This document shows positions 31,333 to 41,813 of a DNA stretch of 64,000 nt, one piece after another. The position numbers were made by a program, and so were the translations under genes. Source of the DNA: JAWOLE01 sp035263845 (GTDB taxonomy: Bacteria > Acidobacteriota > Thermoanaerobaculia > UBA5066 > Gp7-AA6); contig DATFQY010000198.1 in NCBI GenBank assembly GCA_035263845.1, positions 1 to 64,000 on the forward strand, read 5' to 3'. Every line of letters begins with the position of its first letter. The stretch's first letter is position 1. The notes under the pieces are model-generated. The model was given only the letters and a program-made list of their open reading frames with translations. It ran no database searches and was not told where the DNA came from.

Positions 31333-32216
31333 GGCTTCGGGATCCCCGGCCCGAGCCGCTCGCGGATGGCCCGCACCTGCGCGACGTATTTCGAGTCGGG
31401 GTGGTCCTTCTCGAACTTCTGGAACAACGCGTAAGCCTCCTCGGGCTTGTTCTCAGCCAGGGGAATCTGAGCGCGGAAGATCTCGGCCCGCTCGCGCCGG
31501 TCGGAATCCTTCGTCGTCTCGATCAGCCGGTTGATCGTCTGGCGTGAGCTCTTGACGTCGCCGCTGTCGAGCTCGGCCGCCGCCAGGATCTCACGCGCCT
31601 CGTCCCGCTCGGAAGGCTTCCCGCCGGGCGCGGCAATGGCGCGCCGCAGCCTTGGAATGGCCGAGCCCGGGTCGCCGCGCTGGTAGAGCTCTCGGCCGGT
31701 GTCAAGCGCTTCGGCCGCCGGCAGCTTCGCCACGTCCTGCGTTTCTACTTTCCGGGCGAGCGCGTTGTAGGTGTCCATCTCCTTGCGGATGTGCGAGTAG
31801 AAGTCCTGCGGGTTCGAGAAGCCGTCGGAGACCACGACGAGCCGGCCCTCCGGCGACTTGACGATGACCGCCGGCGCCTGGCGGATGCCGTGCTTGCGAG
31901 CCAGCGCCTCCCCCTCCTCCGAGTCGAGAGAGACCTTCACGGGGACCATCGGGACGAGGAGGGCTTCGAAGTCGAAGGCCCGGTAGAGCGAGTTGTCCAT
32001 GCGGATGCATTCGCGGCAGTCCCGCGATCCGAACTCGACGAAGAGGAACTTCTTCTGGGCCGCCGCGCGCTGGCGCGCCTCTTCCAGGTTCGGCGCCCAG
32101 TCCGCGTTTCCGGGACTGTGAACGGGGTCCTGGCCGAAGGCGGGGACGGAGCAGGCCATCCCGAGAAGGAGGGCGAAGACCGCTCCGCGCACAGATCGAC
32201 CTGTTAACGCCGGCAT
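31329..32216 (-). CDS. Exported thioredoxin-fold protein with C-terminal TPR-like repeats
   Basis: The 295-residue protein has a signal peptide (SVRGAVFALLLGMACSVPAFGQ). A thioredoxin-like domain follows (FLFVEFGSRDCRECIRMDNSLY, with active-site-like CREC; KHGIRQAPAVIVKSPEGRLV cis-Pro region). The C-terminal half carries helical repeats, including ELYQRGDPGSAIPRLRRAI and KPEEAYALFQKFEKDHPDSKYV. It is the first gene of a two-gene operon with the DsbD-like transporter, so it is a probable periplasmic partner or client of that reductant pathway. The exact substrate is unknown. Confidence 0.82.
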   Translation of the reverse strand: MPALTGRSVRGAVFALLLGMACSVPAFGQDPVHSPGNADWAPNLEEARQRAAAQKKFLFVEFGSRDCRECIRMDNSLYRAFDFEALLVPMVPVKVSLDSEEGEALARKHGIRQAPAVIVKSPEGRLVVVSDGFSNPQDFYSHIRKEMDTYNALARKVETQDVAKLPAAEALDTGRELYQRGDPGSAIPRLRRAIAAPGGKPSERDEAREILAAAELDSGDVKSSRQTINRLIETTKDSDRRERAEIFRAQIPLAENKPEEAYALFQKFEKDHPDSKYVAQVRAIRERLGPGIPKP

Positions 32217-32295
32217 GTGCCCGGGAAACCCCGTTCAGGGCGTCGGAAATTCCCGCGCCTCCGGGCCCGTATGATCGAAGGAAAAGGAGATGGAC

Positions 32296-34074
32296 TTGCG
32301 AATGCGATCCCTGGCTGCTGCGCTGGTCGTGACCCTCCTTGCCGGCATCTTTCCCGGCACCCCGGCCGCCGGCGCGGGCGGGGCCGCCCAGCCGCCCGCG
32401 GCGCTCCTCGCCGACGTCGTCTACGACCCCTTCGTGGAGGCGGAGAAGGCGGAGACCGGCGGAACTCTCCTCGTGCATTACGCGATGCCGCTCGTGGACG
32501 ATTCCGGGGTCTATATGGAGTTCAAGTCCGGCTCCTTCATCGCGTGCCAGCCTCCAGGCTCCGGACTTCCCGCCCCCTGCGGCCCCGACGCCCGTTCGCT
32601 CCAGACCTGGAGCGTGAAGAAGCTCGTCTGGCGCGGAACGGCCCTGGCCGAGGCGTGGACCTTCGCCAGCGACTGGAAGCCGGAGCCGGCGGGAGGAGCC
32701 ATCGGCGATTGGGAACCGGTCTTCCATCCCGCGATCGCCGGCGACTACGTTTACGTCCCCGGCGCGGGCGGGACGGTCTTCAAGGTCGCCAGGAGCGACG
32801 GCCGGCTGGCCGCGCGGATCAATCCTTTCGGGACGAGCGTGGACTCCGCGACGTTCGTGGCCGGGGGCCTCGCGGCGGACGCCGCGGGCAGCGTCTACTA
32901 CAGCGCCCTGCGCCTGGATCTCTCTTCGCCGTGGACCTCCAACGCGCTCGGGGCCTGGCTCGTCCGTATCGCTCCGGACGGCTCGTCGGCCCATGCCCCT
33001 TTCTCGGCGCTCGTCGCCGGCGCGCCGGCCGCTTCCGCGCCGTGCCAGTTGAGCTTCACCAACAACTTGCCGTGGCCGCCCTCGACCACTGCCGCGCCGC
33101 CCAACGGGAGCTGCGGCTCGCAGCGTCCCGGCATCAACGTGATCCCCGCGATCGGTCCCGACGGAACCGTGTACACGGTCAGCCGCGCGCACTTCAACGG
33201 CCGCTTCGGCTACCTCGTCGCCGTCCACCCGGACCTGACTCCTTCCTGGAGCGCGAGCCTGCGGGGATTCCTCGACGACGGCTGCGGGGTCCTGCTGCCG
33301 CCTGACGGAGCGCCCGGGGGGTGTCGAATCGGCTCGAAGCATGGGGTGGATCCCGCGACCAACGACGTTCCCGCGGGACGGGTCTCGGATCTCGCGTCCT
33401 CTTCGCCGGTCGTCCTTCCCGACGGCTCGATTCTCTATGGCGCCTTCACCGGCTACAACTACTCGCGGGGACACCTCTTCAAGTTCTCTTCCGACGGCCG
33501 AATCCTCGCCGCGTACGAGTTCGGCTGGGACATCACGCCGGCGGTCTACGCGCACGACGGGACCTACTCGATCCTCGTCAAGGACAACCACTACGAGCTC
33601 GGGTCCTACTGCACCGATCCGCAGTTCTGCCCGCCGGAGACGGGCCGTTACGACGTGACCTCGCTCGACCCGAACCTGTCGGTCGAGTGGAAGTTCACCG
33701 GTACCAACACGCTCTCCTGCCGCCGCAACCCCGACGGCACCCTCGCCTGCGTCTCCGACCACCCTGACGGCTTCGAGTGGTGCGTCAACCAGCCGGCCGT
33801 GGACTCGCAGGGAGTGACGTACGCGACGAGCGAGGACGGTTACCTGTACGCGATCGGGAAGGGAGGCGTTCTCGCAGGGAAGATCTTCCTCGACGTGGCG
33901 CTCGGGGCGGCCTACACGCCTCTCACGATCTCTCCCGACGGCCTCGTGTACGCGCAGAACAACGGCCACCTCTTCGTCGCCGGTACGCCGTTTCGCGCCA
34001 GGCCCGCGCCGCCCGGCAACGAGGGGAATCCGAGGATCGTCGCGCCGCGCGGAAGGGTTGCGGGAGAGCGGTGA
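32296..34074 (+). CDS. Secreted PQQ/BamB-like beta-propeller protein
   Basis: The protein (592 residues from this start) has a signal peptide (MRSLAAALVVTLLAGIFPGTPAAGA). It is built of beta-propeller strands with DG..YAxxxDG motifs such as AIGPDGTVYTVSRAHFNGRFGYLVAVHPD, VLPDGSILYGAFTGYNYSRGHLFKFSSDGRIL, SQGVTYATSEDGYLYAIGKGGVL and ISPDGLVYAQNNGHLFV. Several Cys pairs suggest disulphides. TTG 32296 is favoured because AAGGAG ends six bases before it; ATG 32290 would have no spacing and ATG 32302 a spacing of 12. The enzymatic residues of PQQ dehydrogenases are not evident, so a binding or scaffold role is more likely. Confidence 0.7.
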   Translation: MRMRSLAAALVVTLLAGIFPGTPAAGAGGAAQPPAALLADVVYDPFVEAEKAETGGTLLVHYAMPLVDDSGVYMEFKSGSFIACQPPGSGLPAPCGPDARSLQTWSVKKLVWRGTALAEAWTFASDWKPEPAGGAIGDWEPVFHPAIAGDYVYVPGAGGTVFKVARSDGRLAARINPFGTSVDSATFVAGGLAADAAGSVYYSALRLDLSSPWTSNALGAWLVRIAPDGSSAHAPFSALVAGAPAASAPCQLSFTNNLPWPPSTTAAPPNGSCGSQRPGINVIPAIGPDGTVYTVSRAHFNGRFGYLVAVHPDLTPSWSASLRGFLDDGCGVLLPPDGAPGGCRIGSKHGVDPATNDVPAGRVSDLASSSPVVLPDGSILYGAFTGYNYSRGHLFKFSSDGRILAAYEFGWDITPAVYAHDGTYSILVKDNHYELGSYCTDPQFCPPETGRYDVTSLDPNLSVEWKFTGTNTLSCRRNPDGTLACVSDHPDGFEWCVNQPAVDSQGVTYATSEDGYLYAIGKGGVLAGKIFLDVALGAAYTPLTISPDGLVYAQNNGHLFVAGTPFRARPAPPGNEGNPRIVAPRGRVAGER

Positions 34075-34086
34075 ATTCACTAGAGT
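34058..34086 (+). promoter_or_regulatory. Promoter of tRNA-Phe
   Basis: TTGCGG (34058-34063) and TAGAGT (34081-34086) have a 17-base spacer and end 15 bases before the tRNA. The -35 lies within the end of the upstream propeller gene. Confidence 0.5.
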
Positions 34087-34101
34087 TGCGCGTCCGGCGA
34101 T

Positions 34102-34177
<76 letters not shown>

Positions 34178-34186
34178 TTTCCCTCG

Positions 34187-34702
34187 ATGATTCTCAAAGT
34201 CGCGAAACTCGGAGTCAAAGTCCTGCGCCAGAAGTCGCAGGAGGTGGATCCCCGGGCGGTGGCGCGCGGGGATTACGAGCCGTTCCTGTCCGACCTCGAG
34301 GAGACGATGCGGGAGTACGAGGGGACCGGGATCGCCGCGCCACAGGTCTTCACGTCGCTGCGGGTCTTTCTGTACGAGGTCAATCCCGAGAGGCGCAAGA
34401 AGGACGAGCCGAAGGTCCCGCTGACCGCCTACTTCAACGCTTCCTACGAGGGACTAGACGAAGAACTCGTCAACGATTCCGAAGGTTGTCTGTCAGTTCC
34501 GTTCCTCTGGGGCGGCGAGGTCCCGCGCTACGGACGTATTCGCGTGAAAGCGATCGACCGGTCGGGCAAGAAGGTGACGTTCGAAGCGTCGGGCTTCCAC
34601 GCCCGGGTCCTCCAGCACGAGATCGACCACTTGGACGGGCTGATCTACCTCGACCGCATGAAGGACATGAAGTCCCTGGCCTACACCGTCAACTTCGGAT
34701 AG
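34187..34702 (+). CDS. def: Peptide deformylase
   Basis: This metalloenzyme removes the formyl group from nascent proteins. The 171-residue product has all three family motifs: GTGIAAPQV (motif 1), EGCLSVP (motif 2, metal Cys) and LQHEIDHLDGLIYLDR (motif 3, HExxH-type metal ligands). The start at 34187 gives the canonical MILKVAKLGVKVLRQ N-terminus. There are only nine bases between tRNA-Phe CCA and the ATG and no ribosome site, so expression probably depends on read-through from the tRNA promoter and RNA processing. It lacks linkage to fmt here. Confidence 0.95.
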   Translation: MILKVAKLGVKVLRQKSQEVDPRAVARGDYEPFLSDLEETMREYEGTGIAAPQVFTSLRVFLYEVNPERRKKDEPKVPLTAYFNASYEGLDEELVNDSEGCLSVPFLWGGEVPRYGRIRVKAIDRSGKKVTFEASGFHARVLQHEIDHLDGLIYLDRMKDMKSLAYTVNFG

Positions 34703-34709
34703 TTCCCGC

Positions 34710-35894
34710 TCAGAACCTCACGAGCTGGCCGGGCGGCCCCGAGTCGAGCGCGATCCAGAAATGAATCCCGTCGCTGCAGGCTCCCCAGGGAGATGTGTCC
34801 AGGCCCGTTGAAACGAAACTGATCGGGGTCAGATCGGCCGCCTTCCAGAGCGAAACCCGGTTGCCGACGACACTGGTCACGAGCACCCGCTGTCCGTCGA
34901 AAGTGGCGAGCGGCGGGCCGGTCAGACCGTTTCCGGTCAACGTCGCGAGAACGTTGCCGGTGGAGGCGCGGACGACCGAAACCGAATTCTCTTGGAAGTT
35001 CGGCACCCAGATATTGGTCCCGTCGAAGACGGGGTACCCGGGGTTGAGTCCGACGGTGACGGTCTGGAGAATGGCGCCCGAGGGGTCGAGCTTGAAGAGC
35101 CGGTTCTGGCTCCGGTCCGTCACCCAGATGTTGGATCCGTCATAGATCGTTCCCAGGGGCTCCCCGAATCCGGTCGTGACGGTCGTGACCGTCCAGGGCG
35201 GAGTGGCCCCGGGCGTGACGATCGAGACCCCCGTGCCCCCAATGGAGTTTCCGATCCAGATCCGGGCTCCGTCGAAGGCGATTCCCGCGGCGCCGTTGCC
35301 GAGGTTCGTCGCGAGCGTCGTCACGGCGCCCGCCGGCTGACTCGGATCGATCCGGTAGAGCGCTCCCGCGCCCGAACTCGAGCTGTCAACGAAAATGCGG
35401 CCCATCGCGGAGAGAACCCCCCAGGCGTTGGGCGCGCCCGTCCAGGTCTCCAGCAGCTTCCCGTCGCTGGCTCGGACCCGCGAGACGGTTCCGTCGGTAG
35501 TGTCAGGCACCCAGATGTCCGCGCCGTCGGAGCTCAGCAGGCCGGGACTGTTCCCCACGGTCGTCACTCCGAGGACCGACGCATTCTGCGTGGTCCAGAA
35601 CTGGTCCAGGGCCGCCCGCCGGCTGCCGCGTTTGAGGACTCCGTCCACGGTTCGGGACAGAAAGGCGGCCATCTGGAGTCGGGTGACGTTGCCCGTCGGG
35701 TCGTAGGTCGTCGCCGTCGTTCCCGTCGTGATCCCAAGGTAGAAGATCTCGAGAACGAACGGGCAAAAAACGTCGGCCGCGACGTCGGTGAAGGGCCCGC
35801 AGAGACCGAAGAGGCCGCCGGCGGCGCCGGCCAGGATGGCAACTCCCGCCAGTAGAGAAGCACGCGCGCGCTGCCGCCTCGCCGAAGCCACCAT
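34710..35894 (-). CDS. Secreted single-SLH / YncE-like beta-propeller protein (paralogue)
   Basis: The 394-residue protein has the same plan as the 13725 gene: signal peptide (ASLLAGVAILAGAAGGLFG), one SLH-like module with the Cys pair (CGPFTDVAADVFCPFVLEIFYLG, TYDPTGNVTRLQMAAFLSRTVD), the basic link GVLKRGSRRAALDQFW, then propeller repeats with FDGARIWIGN, YDGSNIWVTD and FDGTNIWVPN. It ends with SLWKAADLTPISFVSTG..QLVRF. GAGGAGGG precedes the ATG. The degraded copy at 13318 resembles this C-terminus most closely. It is followed in tandem by another paralogue 56 bases upstream on the same strand. Confidence 0.8.
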   Translation of the reverse strand: MVASARRQRARASLLAGVAILAGAAGGLFGLCGPFTDVAADVFCPFVLEIFYLGITTGTTATTYDPTGNVTRLQMAAFLSRTVDGVLKRGSRRAALDQFWTTQNASVLGVTTVGNSPGLLSSDGADIWVPDTTDGTVSRVRASDGKLLETWTGAPNAWGVLSAMGRIFVDSSSSGAGALYRIDPSQPAGAVTTLATNLGNGAAGIAFDGARIWIGNSIGGTGVSIVTPGATPPWTVTTVTTGFGEPLGTIYDGSNIWVTDRSQNRLFKLDPSGAILQTVTVGLNPGYPVFDGTNIWVPNFQENSVSVVRASTGNVLATLTGNGLTGPPLATFDGQRVLVTSVVGNRVSLWKAADLTPISFVSTGLDTSPWGACSDGIHFWIALDSGPPGQLVRF

Positions 35895-35950
35895 AACCCT
35901 CCTCGATGTTTTTGACGAAGTATAGGGCAGTTCGGCCTCGTTCGAGGACG

Positions 35951-37096
35951 TTAGAACCTCATGACCTGGCCCAGGGCATTCATCGAGATCCAGAAGTTGG
36001 TCCCGTCGCTGCAGAGGCGGTTCGGGATGGCCCCGAGGTCGAAACTCCCCAGAGGCGTCAGGTCGGCGGCCTTCCAGAGGGAGACGAAGGTCGTATCGAC
36101 GCTCGTGACCATGATCCTCTGCCCGTCGAACGCGGCCGCCAGGCCGTTGCCCAGGCCGTTTCCGGTCAGGGTCGCCAGGATCGCGCCGGTGCCGGGACGT
36201 ACGACCACGAGTGGGCCGTTCGTGGGCACCCAGAGGTTCGTCCCGTCGAAGAGGGGAAACCCCGGCCCATTGCCGACCGTCACCGTGAGCAGGATTCCGC
36301 CCGTCGAATCGAGCTTCAGCAACGTGCCGAGATCGACGTTGGTGACCCAGATGTTCGTGCCGTCGAACTCCGGCCCGGCCACGGTGCTGAACCCCGTGGT
36401 GACCGTCGTCACGGTCCAGGGATTCGTGTTCAGGGGTGTCACGATCGAAACGGAGCCGTTGTTGGCCGTCCAGACAACGTTTCCGTCGAAGGCGAGCCCC
36501 CGGGCGATGTTCCCCAGGTTGGACGCGACGGTGGTCACGCCGCCGGGAGGCCCGAGCGGGTCGATGAAATAGAGGCGACCGGGGCTGGTCGCGGACGATA
36601 CGAGCACCTTCCCGGCGCCACAGACGACGCCTCGGGCGTTGGCGGCGCCCGTCCAGGTGTCGAGGACTGTCAGGTCGCTGCCCCGGACCCTCCGGACAAT
36701 CCCGTCGGTCGCGTCGGCGACCCAGACGTCCGTTCCGTCGGACTTGATCCCGACCGGGCTTGGACCAACCGTCGTGTTGCCGACGGCGCCCTTCGTCCAG
36801 AACTGGTCGAGCGCCGCGCGCTTGCTTCCACGCAGCAGGACGCGGTCCACCGTCCTCGAGAGGAAGGCCGCCATCTGGAGGCGCGTGACGTTGGCCGTCG
36901 GGTCGTAAGTGGTGGACGTGGTCCCGGTCGTGATCCCGAGATAGAAAACCTCCAGGACGAACGGACAGAACACGTCATTGGCCGTGTCCGTGAAGGGGCC
37001 GCAGGTCCCGAGCAGTCCGCCGGCGGCTCCGGCGAGGATGGCGGCGGCCGCAAGAAAGGCTGCGCCCACACGAAGTACCCCGGATCGAGTCCGCAT
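35951..37096 (-). CDS. Secreted single-SLH / YncE-like beta-propeller protein (paralogue)
   Basis: This 381-residue paralogue has a signal peptide (MRTRSGVLRVGAAFLAAAAILAGAAGG), the SLH module CGPFTDTANDVFCPFVLEVFYLG..TYDPTANVTRLQMAAFLSRTVD, the link RVLLRGSKRAALDQFW and propeller motifs FDGNVVWTAN, FDGTNIWVTN and FDGTNLWVPT. It ends SLWKAADLTPLGSFDLG..QVMRF. ATG 37096 is chosen over the farther ATG because AGGAGGAGG lies seven bases upstream and the signal peptide then starts properly. Tandem arrangement with the 34710 gene points to local duplication. Confidence 0.8.
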   Translation of the reverse strand: MRTRSGVLRVGAAFLAAAAILAGAAGGLLGTCGPFTDTANDVFCPFVLEVFYLGITTGTTSTTYDPTANVTRLQMAAFLSRTVDRVLLRGSKRAALDQFWTKGAVGNTTVGPSPVGIKSDGTDVWVADATDGIVRRVRGSDLTVLDTWTGAANARGVVCGAGKVLVSSATSPGRLYFIDPLGPPGGVTTVASNLGNIARGLAFDGNVVWTANNGSVSIVTPLNTNPWTVTTVTTGFSTVAGPEFDGTNIWVTNVDLGTLLKLDSTGGILLTVTVGNGPGFPLFDGTNLWVPTNGPLVVVRPGTGAILATLTGNGLGNGLAAAFDGQRIMVTSVDTTFVSLWKAADLTPLGSFDLGAIPNRLCSDGTNFWISMNALGQVMRF

Positions 37097-37181
37097 CGTC
37101 TCCTCCTCCTGTTGTGATTGAAACAATCCTATCGCCGAAACGCCGGCGGTTTCAAGTCCTGGCTCCCGGCAGGGGGCCGGG

Positions 37182-40007
37182 TCAGAAAAGCTTCAGGAGG
37201 ATGAGGTTGATGACGACGCCGTGGATTCCGTGGGAGACGACGGGGACTCCAACCTCCGCGCGGACGAGCGTGTTGGACCACGGCCCGTTGAGCGACGCGA
37301 GCAGGCCGGCGCCCGAGTAGTAGGTGTTGTCGAAGCCGGACTTCTTGTCGTTCAAGACCGCCTGGTCGTAGAAGCCTTCGAACCGGATGATGTTCTCGAT
37401 GTTCAGGCCGTAGGAGATGTTGGCGATGAACGCTTCCTGCGTCCGTAAGCTACCGGACTTGTAGCCGCGGACCGGGTTCCCGGAGAAACTCCCGAACTCG
37501 TACTTGGAGAACCGGTCGAGGTCGTGGCCGCCCAGGTAGGAGACGCCGAGGTGGAGCTTGCGGAACCCGGAGAAGTACTGGTCCTTGGCGACCGAGAGCG
37601 ACCACTTCTGGTAATCCTGCTGGTCCGGGTTGAACTCGGAAGTCGCCGGGTCGCCCCAGAACTCCCACTTGCGGCGGCGGTAGCCCGAGCCGGCCGCGAC
37701 GATGTTGAATCCGGAAAAATTGGCGACCAGCTTCAGCTCCGCGCCGTCCGTGAACGTGTCGACCGGGGTCACGAAGTCGGGCCCGGTGTCGCTGTCGCGC
37801 TGGAAGTTGTCCCACTTGGAGAAGATGCCGAGGCTCGCCTTCAGGTACGGCCCGATCGGGTGACCCACGTTGAGCTGGAAGACGGCCGGAAGGTGCTTGA
37901 TCTTCTCCGACTTCACCTCCTGGCCGTTCCGGTAGGAGACGTCGCCGAAGGGGAACGCCACGGCGAAGAGGTCCGCTCCCAGGTCGAAGCGGCTGCCGGC
38001 GAGCGCCGGATCCGTGTAGTTGGCCGTCAGCAGCGCCCCGGCGAAGAAGACCGAGAGCTGCTTGCCCTTGCCCCAGAGGTCGAAGTTGAAGTGCTGGATG
38101 CCGACGAGCGGCAGCGGGAAGTCGAGCGAGTCGTCGTAGAAGGCGCCGAGCACCCCGAACGTGCTCTTCTTGGAGATCTTCTCCTCGACAATCCGTTCGC
38201 CGGCGTGCTCCGGGTTCGGAACCAGGTAGCGCATCCCGTTGTCCGTGTGCCGGATCATCTGGGACGGCGAGGCGTATGCCTGCGCGCGCAGGGTGTCGAA
38301 GTCGGGAGGATCCACGACGATGCTCTGGACCTCGACTTTTCGCTCGATGGCCGTCGTGCGGCCGGCGGTCGAGTAGACCTCTTCTCCCTTGATCTCCAGG
38401 GGAAGCGAAACGTCCGGCCTTCCGGGAACCTGCCGGTAGATCTCCGTCTGGACGGCGGAGAGCGTCTCTCCCTTGAGGTTCAGCTGAACGGAGTCGCGGC
38501 GCAGGAGGGCGAAGGTCTCCTTGTCGATCCAGACGCTCCCGCGGTACGCGGGTTTGTCGCTGACCTGCTGCTTGGGCGCGTACGCGACGTGGTAGGCAGG
38601 GCGGTCCGACATCGTCCCCTCGCCCTTCAGCGAGTACTCGTAGTCCTCGGTCAGGCGGATGTCCAGCGGGATGGCGGTGACCTTTTCCGGCTGGAGGATC
38701 GGGAGCCTGGGCAGCGTCTTGCCCTTCCACTTGACCCCGTTCAGGTAGAACTCGTCCCACTCCCAGTCCGCCGACTCTCCGCGGCGATAGAAGACGGGCC
38801 CGAGGATCGTCAGGTCGAACGTCTCGTTGACCTCGGCGATCCGGAACCGAAGCGAAGTCTTGAGGTGCGCGACGTAGGAGTTGAAGGCCGCGCGCTGCCC
38901 GGCGTCCCACGCCCGCTCGCGGGCGATGATCTCGTCGGCCGTGAGCCCGCGCTCGGCGCCGACCTCGACCTTCGTCCGGGTCGCGCCGCCTGGGCGCTCG
39001 GCGGGCTGGAGCACGGCGGCGAGCGGCCCCTTGGAGAGATCGAGGTCCAGGATCTTCGCGCCCTTCACGTCGAAATCTCTCTTCGCGCCGCTGGCCAGGT
39101 TTTCGACGGACGCCTTCGTGAACGGGCCGCCCGAGAGCTCGATCCGGACGATCCCGGCCGGGTCCGCGGGCAGGAAGAGAATCGGCGTGAACTTCTTGCC
39201 GTCGAAGAACCGGGCGAGAACCGCCGGGGAGCCGTCCTTCCGAGTCGCGCGGGTCGCCGTCGGGTCCCGCGAAACGTCGTTGGTCAGGTATGCCTGGAGC
39301 CGTGCGAGCGCCTGCGAGCCGGCGTCGGTCAGCTCGACCGGCGCCTGGGCGTCCTGGAAGAGCACGGCCCTCGAGAAGGAAGGGCCGTCTCCCGGCTCCT
39401 TCGCTATCGCCCGCAGAAGATCGCTGGCCGGATCACCCGTGGATCGAGCCCGCGCCAGCACCCATCGGCCGGCGATGGATTGAAGCGGGGTGGCCTGATG
39501 ACCGTCGCGAAGGGCGAGTGCGTCCACGTACGGCGAGAGCTCCTCTTCCATCTCCGCGGACAGGGGAGTCTCGACGGCGAGCCCGACCGGCTCCTCGGGC
39601 GAGCCGGCCCGGAACGCGGAGGAGAGGAGCTTGACCGCATACGCGAACCGGACCGGATCGGTCGGCGCCGGCAGCTCGAGCAGGACACCCGCCGCGGAGT
39701 GGAGGGCGGAAAGCCACCCGGAAGCTTGCTGGATCCCGGCGTCGCCGTAGTCGGCCAGCCGGACGGAAAAGAGGCAGGACGCGGCCGGCTCTTCCGGAGA
39801 GGGCGCCGCCGCCAGCCGCGCCAGGACGAGCGTCTTCGAGCCTTGGACGCAGCGCCCGTCCGTCCGCTCGGCGGCGATTCGGAGACGCTCTACGGCGCCG
39901 GCCGATCCGCTGCCGAGCAGGGCGAGGAGCAGCCCCGCAAAGAGGAGCTTGGCTGCGGCGGGAGAACGGCGAGGGATTTCGGAGAGGTTGCCGGTGGCGT
40001 TCCTCAC
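37182..40007 (-). CDS. Exported protein with LolA-like middle and C-terminal outer-membrane barrel
   Basis: The 941-residue protein has a signal sequence (AAAKLLFAGLLLALLGSGSAGA). An N-terminal beta-rich region includes a VWA-like GLAVETPLSAEMEEELSPYVDALALRDG stretch. A middle part (GSVWIDKETFALLRRDSVQLNLKGETL) resembles LolA-type lipid-carrier strands. The C-terminus from LVPNPEHAGERIVEEKISKKSTFG onward is an amphipathic barrel (FFAGALLTANYTDPALAGSRFDLGADLFAVAFPF.. to GVPVVSHGIHGVVINLILLKLF). Position of GTG 40007 follows the first residues before the signal peptide; the ribosome site is poor. It may transport or handle lipid at the outer membrane, which is an inference. It sits 44 bases downstream of recA. 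Confidence 0.72.
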   Translation of the reverse strand: MRNATGNLSEIPRRSPAAAKLLFAGLLLALLGSGSAGAVERLRIAAERTDGRCVQGSKTLVLARLAAAPSPEEPAASCLFSVRLADYGDAGIQQASGWLSALHSAAGVLLELPAPTDPVRFAYAVKLLSSAFRAGSPEEPVGLAVETPLSAEMEEELSPYVDALALRDGHQATPLQSIAGRWVLARARSTGDPASDLLRAIAKEPGDGPSFSRAVLFQDAQAPVELTDAGSQALARLQAYLTNDVSRDPTATRATRKDGSPAVLARFFDGKKFTPILFLPADPAGIVRIELSGGPFTKASVENLASGAKRDFDVKGAKILDLDLSKGPLAAVLQPAERPGGATRTKVEVGAERGLTADEIIARERAWDAGQRAAFNSYVAHLKTSLRFRIAEVNETFDLTILGPVFYRRGESADWEWDEFYLNGVKWKGKTLPRLPILQPEKVTAIPLDIRLTEDYEYSLKGEGTMSDRPAYHVAYAPKQQVSDKPAYRGSVWIDKETFALLRRDSVQLNLKGETLSAVQTEIYRQVPGRPDVSLPLEIKGEEVYSTAGRTTAIERKVEVQSIVVDPPDFDTLRAQAYASPSQMIRHTDNGMRYLVPNPEHAGERIVEEKISKKSTFGVLGAFYDDSLDFPLPLVGIQHFNFDLWGKGKQLSVFFAGALLTANYTDPALAGSRFDLGADLFAVAFPFGDVSYRNGQEVKSEKIKHLPAVFQLNVGHPIGPYLKASLGIFSKWDNFQRDSDTGPDFVTPVDTFTDGAELKLVANFSGFNIVAAGSGYRRRKWEFWGDPATSEFNPDQQDYQKWSLSVAKDQYFSGFRKLHLGVSYLGGHDLDRFSKYEFGSFSGNPVRGYKSGSLRTQEAFIANISYGLNIENIIRFEGFYDQAVLNDKKSGFDNTYYSGAGLLASLNGPWSNTLVRAEVGVPVVSHGIHGVVINLILLKLF

Positions 40008-40051
40008 CCGAACACCGGCGGTGCGAGGCGGCGCAACGTCGCTACTACCTT

Positions 40052-41134
<1,083 letters not shown>

Positions 41135-41204
41135 GTCCTCACCTTTCCTGCGCTGGAGCGCGTGCTCCAGGGATTGCGCGCCTGAGCCTCTCGGCCGGTT
41201 CGCG

Positions 41205-41210
41205 ATTATA
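41205..41210 (-). promoter_or_regulatory. -10 element TATAAT upstream of recA
   Basis: A perfect TATAAT on the minus strand, without a consensus -35 at 16-18 bases, would give a leader of roughly 65 bases to the recA ATG. Activators or an unusual sigma region may be involved. Confidence 0.4.
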
Positions 41211-41234
41211 GACTCCGGGCGGGATTTCGATTCG

Positions 41235-41813
41235 ATGAGGACGGCGCCATCATCGCCGGGCGAAGCCCGCCTGTCAACGGCCGACGTGCGCCGCGCGTTT
41301 CGCCAGTCGCCAATCTCCACTCTTCTCTCCCTCGGACTCGGCACCGGGCTGTCGCCGTTCGCTCCCGGCACGGCCGGGTCGGCTCTCGCCCTGGCGGCCG
41401 CGTGGCTCTTCCTTCGCGCCGTCGCGTCCGCCTCGCCGAGTTTCGCTGCGGCGGGGGGACTGTTGATGTCCGGGCTCCTCGTCGCCTTTGCCGGCGTCTT
41501 TCTCTCCACGAGGACGGCGCGCCTGCTCGCGGCGAAGGACCCCGGCTGCATCGTCATCGACGAGGTCGCGGGGCAGCTCCTCGCCTCGGCGGCCGTTCCC
41601 CTCTTCCGCTATCCCTCGCCGATGATCGAGGCTGCGGCGTACTTCGTCTCCTTCTTCCTCTTCCGGCTTTTCGACGTCTGGAAGCCGGGCCCGATCCATC
41701 GGCTGCAGGACCTGCCGGAAGGGTGGGGGATCGTGGCCGACGACGTCGCCGCGGGTCTCCTCGCGGCGGGTTGCCTCGCGGCCGGCGCGCTGGCCCTCGG
41801 CTGGTGGCCGTGA
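41235..41813 (+). CDS. pgpA: Phosphatidylglycerophosphatase A
   Basis: This membrane enzyme dephosphorylates phosphatidylglycerol phosphate. The 192-residue protein has the PgpA pattern: GLGTGLSPFAPGTAGSALAL near the N-terminus, DPGCIVIDEVAGQLLA (catalytic acidic residues) and FRLFDVWKPGPIHRLQDLPEGWGIVADDVAAGLLA at the end. It has four or so hydrophobic stretches. The ATG at 41235 leaves a long hydrophilic N-terminal region of about 35 residues; there is no strong ribosome site. The stop overlaps the murB GTG (GTGA). Confidence 0.94.
   Translation: MRTAPSSPGEARLSTADVRRAFRQSPISTLLSLGLGTGLSPFAPGTAGSALALAAAWLFLRAVASASPSFAAAGGLLMSGLLVAFAGVFLSTRTARLLAAKDPGCIVIDEVAGQLLASAAVPLFRYPSPMIEAAAYFVSFFLFRLFDVWKPGPIHRLQDLPEGWGIVADDVAAGLLAAGCLAAGALALGWWP

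Noticed and set aside
41205..41260. A copy of the TTACGCC direct repeat upstream of recA
   Set aside because: The recA leader and promoter region were read on both strands and contain no TTACGCC pair, so the lexA repeat cannot be confirmed as an SOS box from this window.
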